Origin: Macrophomina tecta
Taxonomy: Eukaryota; Ascomycota; Dothideomycetes; Botryosphaeriales; Botryosphaeriaceae
Assembly: GCA_024180945.1 (NCBI GenBank)
Contig: JAKSGN010000042.1
Span: forward strand, 283,567 to 347,566
Direction: 5' to 3'
Length of the DNA: 64,000 bases
The notes beneath the pieces were generated by a model, which saw only the letters and a program-made list of their open reading frames with translations, was not told the DNA's origin and did not search any database. Position 1 is the stretch's first letter. Every line of letters starts with the position of its first letter. The position numbers and the translations under genes are program-made. Below are positions 21,690 through 31,800 of this stretch, piece after piece.

Positions 21690-23232
21690 ATGAGCTTTAG
21701 CCTTATAACCGCAAAGGAAGAGATCGTAGGTGCAGCACCTGCCCCTCCTGGAACCGTTCCTTCTTTTGGGCATCCCGAGTATAGTGGAAGGCCTATTGTT
21801 GTCTCCAATATAACATGCGTTGTCCTCGCTACTATAGTCTTGGGTGTGCGAATTTACACGAGAATGTGGATTACTCGGGCACTTGAGTATAGCGATTGTA
21901 AGTACAAAAACGATTAGGTAATAAGCTATCCTACTGACGGTTGGTAGATTCTATTTTAGCTGCTTGGGTATGATCCTGCTCCTTCGAGAAAGTCATGGAG
22001 TCCGGGCACGTACAGTTGACTTTTCTCCAGATTTGCACATTCGCATTCGCCATAGTCAATATGACTCGTACGTGCGTTTTCCAAATCCGCGCTCAGGAAA
22101 CTGAGATCTTCTAGAATGCAATTACGGTCTGGGGGTCCACATATGGGACATCCCACTTAGGGCATTCAGTCCAACTTTCCTACGGGTACGTTGTCTTCTC
22201 ATGCGTAATGCCTCATCCTACCTCTCAGAGCAGTTCGAGTGGAGGGCTAACACCATCTTTCTGAAGTTACAAGTAGCCACCCAGGCAATATACTGCACCG
22301 CCATGATGTTCGCAAAGCTGTCAATCCTGCTCCTCTATGTTCGAATATCGCCAAAACCTCGGTTCAGAGCAGTTGTGTATGGGATGATGGTAGTCGTGGT
22401 TACTTATTCGGCCGCATCAGTGCTGATAGCCATATTTCAGTGCATTCCCATAGCTAAGAGCTGGGATATCACGATTGGCTATGGGTCCTGCATCAACCGC
22501 ATTGCTTACTTTTTTGCGATTTTGGCGCTCAACGTCGCGACTGACGTTGTGATGTTAGTTTTACCAATTCCGATGCTGTGGCACACGAGGATGCCCCGAA
22601 GGCAGAAGGCTGGATTATGTGGTATCTTTATGACTGGATCATTGTAAGCCTTCGCTTCCCTTTCCCACAGATGCTGGGTTCTGATATTGGCTAGTGTTTG
22701 TATTGTCGGCATACTCCGGATCAAGTCGCTTTTCAGCTTAATTCAACAATCTGATCCTACCTGGCATCTCGTCGAAGGATATGTCTGGTGGTAAGCTGCC
22801 CGTTCCCCTGTCAGTCATTCAAACCTAAAAGGCTGTAGCGTAATCGAGCTGAACACGGGAATCATTTGCGCCTGCCTCCCATTCGCGAAGCCTTTTCTAC
22901 GACATCACTTCCCTCTGATCCTTGGCAGCACCCGTCGTACTGGCTTCGCAACGAGGTCAAAAAGCAAGTCTGGAACCTTCCCAGCTACTTCAAACGAGCC
23001 TGGCCTGGAGCTTAATCAAGATATGGGAAAGACACAATCCCTCGTCGCAACGTCACAACATCGCAGCCAGGGCGCTAGTTATCGAAGTGAGAGTCAGGAA
23101 GATATTATGCACGTGGGGGTTGATGGTGATAGTATCGCCGCTCCAGACACTGAATCGCAAGAGGCACTTTGTCACGATCAATGCAGACACGAGTGCAAGG
23201 CACGGCCGAAAGCGGTCGATGCAGATACTTAA
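21690..23232 (+). CDS. Rhodopsin-like fungal integral membrane protein (multi-exon)
   Basis: The ATG at 21690 opens an exon to about 21897 (GTAAGT donor) encoding PPGTVPSFGHPEYSG and the first membrane helix. Short exons follow through 21.95-22.19 kb (FAFAIVNM, then GLGVHIWDIPLRAFSP). A large exon at about 22240-22646 carries several membrane helices (AKLSILLLYVRISPKPRFRA, MMVVVVTYSAASVLIAIFQC, ALNVATDVVMLVLPIPMLWH). Two more exons end the protein (VCIVGILRIKSLFSLIQQ; NTGIICACLPFAKPFLRHHF) with a polar tail and TAA at 23232. This order and these motifs fit the large fungal rhodopsin-like/PTH11-related membrane family, often of unknown ligand. Exact boundaries of the short exons are approximate. 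Confidence 0.78.
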
Positions 23233-23658
23233 TTGACTAAGGACAACAAACGTAAGGAGAAGAAGAGAAACGATAAGAAACGAAATTCGTTTGTTAGGTT
23301 CCTTCGCTAACCCTAGTCCATGGTGTTGCTTTTTCCGCTTAGGGTCACGTGTACAATCGGGCAGTATCCTTCCATCAGTATGTGCTGGGTCACTTGTCAC
23401 TTAGCACCGAACCAAAGCATTTGTCGAGGTACTGTAAATTAAGCGAAAATCCTGTTACGAAAAATAAAATAATTCGTAGACTAAGAACTACGTATAAATA
23501 AAAGTTTCTAAATAGACAGGATTTATGTCCGTAGCTTATATTATAATTAGACGGATTTCTAGAATTTATTTAGCTGGTGGTATGGAGATTTTATTGTGGG
23601 AAGTTGGCTGTTTTTGGTGTAAATTGGCGGAGCGCGCAAACTTCTGTCCTAGTAACGT
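23233..23658. other. Intergenic, no feature seen
   Basis: AT-rich near 23430-23560; no gene or repeat recognised. Confidence 0.4.
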
Positions 23659-23660
23659 TA

Positions 23661-25511
23661 ACGTATCCCACAAGCGAGCGGACCACCGAAGCGAGCGGAC
23701 CACCCCCATCAACAAAACGCATCACCTTACTTTAATCATCTATGCCTCAACCAACGCGTCCTCAATCTAGTTCTTATAAAGCTCATCTATTCCTAGCATC
23801 CCAAGCTATCGATCAAGGCCAAATTCAGATTAAGCGGGGCGCTGCAGCGACGTATAACGTCGCCCGAACTACGCTTAAGCGACGACGCGACGGGATCCTT
23901 TCACGACACGATTGTACGCCCAATTCGCGAAAGCTTCCCAATCTCGAGGAATCCGTAGTTATTCAACGTATCCTAGACCTAGATTCGCGAGGATTTCCCC
24001 CCGACTACGTGCTGTTGAAGATATGGCTAATAAACTACTCGCCGACCGTGCCGGCGGTAAGGTTAGCAAGAACTGGCCTACTAACTTCGTAAACCGGACT
24101 CCCGAGCTAAAAAAAACGCGTCTAAATCGCAAGTACGACTACCAGCGAGCGAAATGCGAGAATCCTGAGATTATTACGAAGTGGTTTGAGCTCGTGCAGA
24201 ATACAATCGCGAAGTACGGGATCGTGGACGGTGATATCTACAACTTCGACGAAATCGGCTTCCTTATGGGCATGATTGCAGCCGCAATGGTTGTCACAGC
24301 CTCCGAACGACGTGATCGACCAAAATCAGTTCAGCCAGGCAATTGTGAGTGGGTTACGGTGATCCAGGGAGTCAACGCGCAGGGCTGGGCTATCCCGCCG
24401 TTCGTGATCTTCAAGGGCCAATACCACCTCTCCGCCTGGTATAGCGACGACGTGCCACGTAATTGGGCTATCGCATTAAGCGATAATGGTTGGACGACGA
24501 ATGAGCTTGGTCTGCAGTGGCTCGAGCACTTCGAAAAGCACACAAAGGACCGCGTAACTGGAGCATACCGCCTTCTCATTCTTGACGGCCATGAGAGCCA
24601 CAATTCGGCCGAATTCGACGCGTTCTGCCAGGAACACAAGGTCATCACGCTCTGCATGCCTGCGCATTCATCGCACCTCCTCCAGCCGCTCGATGTAGGC
24701 TGTTTTGCGCCTCTCAAGGAGGCGTACGGAAAGCAGGTTGAAGAGCTGATGCGATCCCACATCAACCACATCACGAAGCTCGAGTTTCTGCCTGCGTTTA
24801 AAACGGCGTTCGAAGCCGCATTCACGCAGCAGAATATCGTAGGCGGGTTCCGAGGCGCAGGACTGGTTCCGCTCGATCCAGAGGCCGTGATTTCCAAGCT
24901 CGATGTCAAGCTTCGGACGCCGACACCCCCCGGGGTAGAGGCTGCAACTTGGGACTCCCAAACACCGCACAACCCAGCTGAATTGGCCGCTCAAACTGAG
25001 CTTATTAGGAACCGGATTGCAAGACATCAGGATAGTTCACCAACGCCAATAAATGAAGCGCTGAATCAGCTTGCTAAGGGGGCTCAAATGATGGCGCATT
25101 CGGCTGTTCTTTTACAGGCGGAAGTCGCGAATCTTCAAAAGGCAAATGAGGCCGCAACGCGACGCAAAAGGCGCCAGAGAAAGCGGATTCAGAAGCGAGG
25201 GGCTCTTAGAGCTCAGGGGGGACAGGATTTGATCGATGAAGCTGCTGTTAATCAGCAGATTTCGCAGGAAATGCGTCAAAATGGTGCGCAATCGGGTGGG
25301 CCTGCGACGAAGCGACGGCGATGTGGGCAATGCGGCGAAACTGGACATAATTCTCGTACATGTCAAAAAGGTGCGGAAACGACTGTAGAATAGAATGTGC
25401 ATTATAGATAATCGATTTATTAAGCGTTGTGGATTTATCTAGGCTTAAGGTAGTTGGGTTCTGGCGAGGTGGCTCACTCGCTTGGGTGGCTCACTCGCTT
25501 GTGGGATACGT
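23661..25511 (+). mobile_element. Fot1/pogo-type DNA transposon C
   Basis: Starts ACGTATCCCACAAGCGAG at 23661 and ends with the inverse at 25511, flanked by TA. The left end has two direct copies of AAGCGAGCGGACCACC; the right end (inverted) has two copies of AAGCGAGTGAGCCACC, so the two ends differ in the variable half of the motif. Confidence 0.93.
23742..25393 (+). pseudogene. Fot1/pogo transposase of element C, one homopolymer frameshift
   Basis: The ATG at 23742 starts the N-terminal DNA-binding part (AAATYNVARTTLKRRR). The frame breaks in a run of six C at about 23996 and continues in the frame that is open from 23912 to 25393. The continuation has the three catalytic Asp (YNFDEIGF, LILDGHESHN, LQPLDVGCF), a basic Leu-containing stretch, and a CCHC knuckle (CGQCGETGHNSRTC). 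One extra C would restore a continuous frame. It would be complete otherwise. Confidence 0.9.
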
Positions 25512-25513
25512 TA

Positions 25514-26443
25514 CGTTAACTATGTTTTGTGTTTTTCTATATATATTCAGCGAAGTGACGGAGGGGGCCAAATCGAGAGAGCCGGGGCCGGCGGAGGACT
25601 GGGGCAAGGGAAGTCAGGGACGCACGGACGTTTCGGTGGTTGGTAGATAGATCGTTTCAGAACAGCTTCATTCACCAAAAGCTGCTGGGGATCTAAAAAA
25701 AAAAAATAAAAAAATAAAAACGCTTGGTGAGCCAAAGCGTGTGGAGGGGCAGCCCAACTGAGCGGAGCAGGAAAAAAAAAAAAAAAGCGCGGACCACGAG
25801 AGACGCGCAAACGCGAGAAGGTTGCGAGAGGGATGCGGTAGCAGGTGCAGAGCCAGGCGCGGAATCACGTGATTTTTGAGTGGGGGAGGAGCCTTTCGTT
25901 CCTCAAGGCAGCAAATTGTGGAGGCTGCGCCGTAACTACTCTGGCGGAAAACTCCGACGTTCGCGGCTGCGTGTGTTCTAATCTAAGGTCCAGCTAATAT
26001 ACCTTTCCGGGCCCCGCCCACCCAACCAGAAGATAATTCGCGGATGTTTCCGTCACCCGGGCTGATCAGCTCACCTCGAAATGATGCATATGCAGGATGC
26101 TTCGCTTGGTAGCTTGGCTTGAGGTGCGGACGCTTATCGGACTTCCCTAAGCTTAAACCTTAGCGCCTCGGTGGGCCGGGGGTCCCCCGCAATTATGGTT
26201 TGAGGAAGGATTTGCTTGTGATTGATGCTGCTCCCGCTCCCCCGAACCTATCAGGACGAATGAGAAAACAGCAACGACGTCACTTGTAAGGGGCTGTGGA
26301 CCTATACCGACGAGAAGTAAAGGAGTTGCTATTTGTTAAGGACAATTTATACTGCAACAATATCTGAATCCAACCTTAGCATAGCTAATAGACTGCGCCG
26401 CTCACTTTTTTTTACTATCAGATTTCTCATTCCAGTTTCGCGA
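25514..26443. other. Mostly non-coding; A-runs and a short LTR-end match
   Basis: A-rich runs at about 25696-25719 and 25771-25786. At about 25916-25936 the sequence GTGGAGGCTGCGCCGTAAC matches the end of the minus-strand solo LTR, so a short LTR remnant is present. The right part lies upstream of the truncated rhodopsin-like gene at 26444. Confidence 0.4.
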
Positions 26444-26511
26444 TGCAACTACATATCCGCACTCCGAAAGAGGAAATCGTTGGTGCTATTCCACCGCCGC
26501 CAGGGATAGTA
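26444..26511 (+). pseudogene. 5' end of a second rhodopsin-like gene, cut by the gypsy LTR
   Basis: The ATG at 26444 starts a peptide with the motif PKEEIVGAIPPPPG, closely matching AKEEIVGAAPAPPG at the start of the gene at 21690. The LTR begins at 26512, about 23 codons in. The rest of the gene is not found on the other side of the element, so this paralogue has lost its 3' part here. Confidence 0.8.
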
Positions 26512-26953
26512 TGTTACGGCGCAGCCTACACAGGACCTGGGTAAGAAGGATAAGAAGGACAAGCGGGGCGCCTACGCGCCCGCGAGAAAGATCCACCGGC
26601 AAGGAGTCACGTGACTCCCGGTTCAACTGTTCAGAGCCTTGGCACTCTGAACTCCTGAACTCGCGAAGTTCAGACGTTCAACCGCTTGGCAGAATGAACC
26701 CATGAACTATCAGATTGTATACACTCTCCCACTATTATATAAACCACACTCTTTAGATAGCTTTGACCTTCGTGGTCAACTTCAATAACAATTCGCACAT
26801 TGTTAGTAACACGGCCTTCGCACGCAGTGCTCAGTCTTGTCACGTGTTCGACTTGCTCTCACCCTCTTCTTGTACCCACTCAAGGAAATCCTTCGACAGG
26901 TTTTCTCCCTCTTCGGTGTTTGGATCCTTAGAGGCAGAGGCCCGCTCGTTACA
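26512..26953 (+). repeat. 5' LTR
   Basis: 442 bp, ends TGTTACGG and CGTTACA. A TATATAAA box lies at 26736-26743. Confidence 0.95.
26736..26743 (+). promoter_or_regulatory. Putative TATA box in the 5' LTR
   Basis: TATATAAA, followed about 20 bases on by a likely start region. The same box occurs in the right LTR. Confidence 0.55.
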
Positions 26954-27044
26954 CTTTGACCACCATCCTTGCAAGGAGAGGAAGGTTCCGAGATCAAGTC
27001 TCATCGGGTAAGGTATCACCCCCTAACGAGTTTAGGAAACAGCA

Positions 27045-28883
27045 ATGGCACCAGGATCTCAGATGGAGGTCGACCCGGTCGAGGGTCAGGTTCAGGGTGC
27101 CCAGGGGCCAGCTCAGCCCACACAGCAAACGGAGCCCACCAGAGCTGAGCTCTTGCAGCTCATCGAGGAGCTGAAGGCTCAGAACGCTCGACTGATCGAG
27201 CATACGACAAAGCGGAGCGCTACTAAGGTTAAAGTAGCGGCACCCGAGAAGTTCGATGGGGACAGGAAGAAGCTTCAATCCTTCCTCCTCCAGATGCAAC
27301 GCTACCTCCAGTTCAATCAAGCGCAATTCGACAGCGACGCCGAGGAAGTACTCTTCGCATCGACCTACCTCAGAGGAACGGCAGAGGCATGGATGGAACC
27401 ATACCTTCGCGACCACCTAGCCAACGAACACTCTCTCGAGAAGAGACGAGAAAAGACCAAGGAAATCTTCGGCACCTATACGGGATTCGCAGACAACCTT
27501 AGGGCCACTTTCAACGATCGAGATGAAGTCCGCAAAGCCTCCAACGATATCATGACCGTTAAACAATTGGGATCTGTAGCTGTCTACGCAACCAAGTTTC
27601 AACAGCTTGCAGCCTACCTCGAATGGTCAGACGAGACTTTCCGCGACCTCTTCTACAAAGGCCTGAAGGAAGAAGTCAAGAAGAACATGATTACCCACGA
27701 ATACCCGGCCACCTTTCAAAAGATGGTAGACCTTGCGTCTCAGATCGACGGTCGCATGTACGAATGGAAAATGGGTTCCCGACAAGCCAACACCTCGAAA
27801 CCTCGCCGTGAAAGAACAACCCTCGAAGGCGGAGACGCTATGGCCCTCGACGCGGCCAACAGACAGGACTCCAAGAAGGGCAACAACAACGGTCGAAACA
27901 AGAAGCCCAAAGGACCTAACCCGAACTGGACGGACGAGCAAAAACAGCGCTACAAGGATCGACTCTGCATCACCTGCGGAAGTGACAAGCACTTCTCTCC
28001 TAAGTGCCCGCAGAACCCTCGCAACAAGAAGGATGGAAAGCAGACCTCGAGCGCTCAACGCGAAGCATCGGTTGCATCCCGTCAAGACAATCACGATATG
28101 CTGCACTGGACAGCCTGCTACAACGATGACTGTCAGACGCACCAAAGCAGCAAGGACATATCGGGATGGTACCCCCACGAACCGCGACAATTCGGTATGA
28201 TGACTAGGAACGAGGAAGTCATCGAGACCGACGATATTATCGACAGTTTCCCCTTGGACGAAGAACTGGTCAACAGCGAAACAGGAGAACTCTACGAGAG
28301 CACGACCGAAAGCGGCGATAGCGTACGGTCAGGGGACCCTCCGATGCTGTCCGATAAATGGGATACCCTCATCTCATTGGAAGTTCTTGCCGAAAGATAC
28401 GGCATTAGCAAGCACTTACATGACGAATGGGGCAACCTCAGGACCATCTGGATTCCGCATCAAAGAAGCCTTGCCTTGACAGTCCTCTGGGAATGGCGCC
28501 AGAATACTCTTTGGGAAATCCGGATCGAACAAAACGGAAAGAAGTACGAACTCCCAGTAACTAAGAATACGACACTTGTCGAGCGCCACCACCAAGGAAC
28601 CTCTGCGCGCGAACAGGCAGACTACGACTCCCTCCGAGAGTTAGCGAGGATTCTTTGTCGGCACGGTACGGCAACCATCCAGAATCGCACACTCCAGTGG
28701 ATACCGGACGAGAAACTCAACATGCCGACTTTCCGATACCAGGTGCGAAGGGATATAGTCTACCAGCGGAAACAGTTGCGTGCCAATAAATGGACCAACT
28801 GGAAACAAGCATACCTTCAAGTCAACGAATGGAAAGACTACATGCACAGCGAAGTCTACGGCTATCCGAAGCCAAAAAACTAG
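27045..28883 (+). CDS. Gypsy Gag-like protein
   Basis: A 612-residue frame about 90 bp after the 5' LTR. The first part has a coiled-coil-like stretch (ELLQLIEELKAQNARL, ~35-50) and a retrotransposon gag domain (FDGDRKKLQSFLLQMQRYL near 70, and the YLRGTAEAWMEPYLRD region). A CCHC zinc knuckle (CITCGSDKHFSPKC) lies near residue 307. The C-terminal half has no feature I recognise. It forms the particle and binds RNA by family analogy. The end overlaps the next frame by 94 bases in a different phase. Confidence 0.9.
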   Translation: MAPGSQMEVDPVEGQVQGAQGPAQPTQQTEPTRAELLQLIEELKAQNARLIEHTTKRSATKVKVAAPEKFDGDRKKLQSFLLQMQRYLQFNQAQFDSDAEEVLFASTYLRGTAEAWMEPYLRDHLANEHSLEKRREKTKEIFGTYTGFADNLRATFNDRDEVRKASNDIMTVKQLGSVAVYATKFQQLAAYLEWSDETFRDLFYKGLKEEVKKNMITHEYPATFQKMVDLASQIDGRMYEWKMGSRQANTSKPRRERTTLEGGDAMALDAANRQDSKKGNNNGRNKKPKGPNPNWTDEQKQRYKDRLCITCGSDKHFSPKCPQNPRNKKDGKQTSSAQREASVASRQDNHDMLHWTACYNDDCQTHQSSKDISGWYPHEPRQFGMMTRNEEVIETDDIIDSFPLDEELVNSETGELYESTTESGDSVRSGDPPMLSDKWDTLISLEVLAERYGISKHLHDEWGNLRTIWIPHQRSLALTVLWEWRQNTLWEIRIEQNGKKYELPVTKNTTLVERHHQGTSAREQADYDSLRELARILCRHGTATIQNRTLQWIPDEKLNMPTFRYQVRRDIVYQRKQLRANKWTNWKQAYLQVNEWKDYMHSEVYGYPKPKN

Positions 28884-31800
28884 ACGGCCCTACGGCATTG
28901 GGATCGACCCAGGGGCCACAGTCTAGGTCCCTTCACATGGTATCACGCACATCGAATACGGAAATTCTCACCGGACCAAATCTTTGGAAACAATTCAAAA
29001 CGAAAGGAACACTCAACGGAGTGCCCATCAGGATACTGATCGACACAGGATCAAGCGGAAACTTTATACACAACGAGTTTGTGGAACAATGCAAGATCCT
29101 ATACCGGAAGAAGAAAGAGCCATACCCACTCAGCGGATTCGACGGGAAAAGCTCAGTCTACGGAGAAGGCTGGGTAAAGATAGAAACGGAGGAAGCAACC
29201 CTCCAGATCAAGAACCATCGGGAGCAGATTTCCCTCGATGTCCAAAGGATCCCCGGGCATGACATTATTCTAGGTATGCCCTGGATCCGAACACAGAAAC
29301 CTATCTTCGACTTCAGCGAAGGAGACGAAATCGTCTTTCGAGAAGAGATCGACGACCTCCTACGAAAATTCGGTTTACGCATGGAAAACGGGTTAATGAA
29401 CACCCTACAGCGACTCTTGTCTACTATGAATCGGGAAGTAGCCAGCGTAAGGCCCAAGAGCGGCAGCTGTGTAGGCGACTCCGATAGTGGTGTAAGTCAG
29501 AACCAGGACTGCGACGCAGAAGGCGAAGCCTCCTTGGTAAAATGCAACCCTATCGCAGGAATAAGCCCTACCGAGCGAAACGATACCCTCGAATCATCAA
29601 GAGAAGAGCAAGACTCAAACGATGGCGTAAGGCCCAGTGACGGCAACATCAACGGCAACCTTGAGGGAGGCCTAAGACAGGACCAGGACTGCAGCGTGCA
29701 AGACGCCGCCTCCTCGGTAAAATGCAGCGCCTCAAGCGGAGTAAGCCCTACCGAGTCAAGTATTCCCGAAAATCAGGTACAACATTTGTCACGAAGGACC
29801 ACGCAGAGAAAGCGTAAGGCCAAGAGTAAGGCTTCGCGGAAGCAATTGGCAGCCACCGAACCTCCCGTGGACGTACAGACAATCTCAAGAGAGGCATTCA
29901 GGCGTATGCGACGCCAAGGACAACAGGTCTGCCTCATGTACATCAAACCCTCACCGGCGGTGCAACAGAGAGCACTGGCCAGGGCCCAACGGGAAAGGCC
30001 AAGGGATGAGGACTGTCCAACTCCCATCGGAGGAGACGATCCTGCGAGGATCAAGAGAGGACAACACGGTAGTTTGGAGATGTGGCAGCAACCACAAGGA
30101 ACACCTCCAATCCCAGAAATGGAAACGGTACCCGACGAATATTGGGACTTAGTTGCCGTTTGCCAAGAAAGAGGAAAGGGAGACTTGCCAAAGCACCAAC
30201 CGTGGGACCACGAGATTCCGCTCAAGCCAGGAACGAAACCGGCTTATAAGCCTATCTACTCCTTATCAAAGAAGGAAATGGAGGCTTTGAAGGAATACAT
30301 CGAGAAGAACCTCGAACGAGGATACATTCGGCCATCGACGTCATCAGCCGGATATCCGATCCTCTTCGTCCCCAAGAAGAATGGCAAGTTACGCCTCTGT
30401 GTCGACTACCGACAACTTAACGACATCACGATCAAGAACCGATACCCGCTCCCACGCATCGACGAGCTCCAGGACAAGTTAGGGAACGCAAAGTACTTTA
30501 CGAAGCTGGACCTACGGGACGGTTACCACTTGGTCAGAATCAAGGAAGGGGAAGAGTGGAAGACAGCCTTCCGCACGAGACTAGGACTATACGAGTATAC
30601 GGTTATGCCATTCGGGCTTACCAACGCACCAGCAACCTTTCAGAATCTCGTCAATGACACGCTGCGCGAATACTTGGATATCTTCTGCATGGCTTACCTC
30701 GACGACATCCTCATCTTTTCAGACACCCTTGAGGAACACAAGAAGCATGTCAGAAAGGTCCTAGAAACGCTTCAAGCAAAGAATCTCACTATTGCACCGG
30801 ACAAGTGCTTCTGGCATACCCAGAAAGTGGAATTCTTAGGCTTTGTCATCACCCCCGGACATGTCGGTATGGACGACTCGAAACTGGATTCCATCAGAGA
30901 ATGGCCAGTACCGAAGACGATCAAGGAAGTACAGTCCTTCCTTGGGTTCGCGAATTTCTACAGGAAGTTCATCTGGAACTATTCAAAGGTCACGGAACCT
31001 TTAACGCGACTCACTCAGAAGGAGCATGGCTTCCAATGGGGAGACGATCAGCAGCAAGCCTTCGATTCGCTGAAACGGATGTTTTGCGAAGCACCCGTCT
31101 TAGGGATATACGATCCCGACAAACCAATCGAAGTAGAAACTGACGCGTCAGGATTCGCCCTAGGAGCATGTCTCAGCCAGCCTGACGATGAAGGCAGATG
31201 GCATCCGATCGCGTTCTACTCAAGAAAGTTCACCCCAGCAGAGCTCAACTACGACACTCATGACAAGGAGCTCTTGGCTATCGTCTCAGCATTCAAGCAC
31301 TGGAGACACTACCTAGAAGGAACCGACCAACAGGTGATAGTGCATTGTGACCATCAGAATCTCACGCGCTTCACCACGACCAAGGAGCTGAACCGACGAC
31401 AAGTTCGCTGGTCACAAGAATTGGCATCCTACAATTTCAAGATCACACACAGAAAAGGTGTAGATAACGCCGCCGCTGACGCGCTCAGCAGAAGGGTAGA
31501 CTACATGGAAGGAAGAATCGAGCCGCAACCTGCAGTACTGCAGTGGACAAGCGATGGATCGCTCACCCTTGCCAGACAGTCTTTCCCAATGCTTCGCATC
31601 GAGTCAAACCCGTGGCATCAGAAGATCCGAGAAGCATACGCTCAGGACTCCTTCGCGCAGGAACTTTTAGCGCTTGAGGACGACCCGCGTGTTGCTCGAG
31701 ATAGAGAAGGAACGCTTCTCTTCAAAGGGTTAATCTATGTCCCGACAAGACTGCGAGAAGCACTCGTTAAAGACATGCACGTAGCACCCGCGCATGGACA

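Noticed and set aside
25547..25868. Minus-strand ORFs rich in Phe and Pro
   Set aside because: They arise from the A-rich runs on the plus strand.
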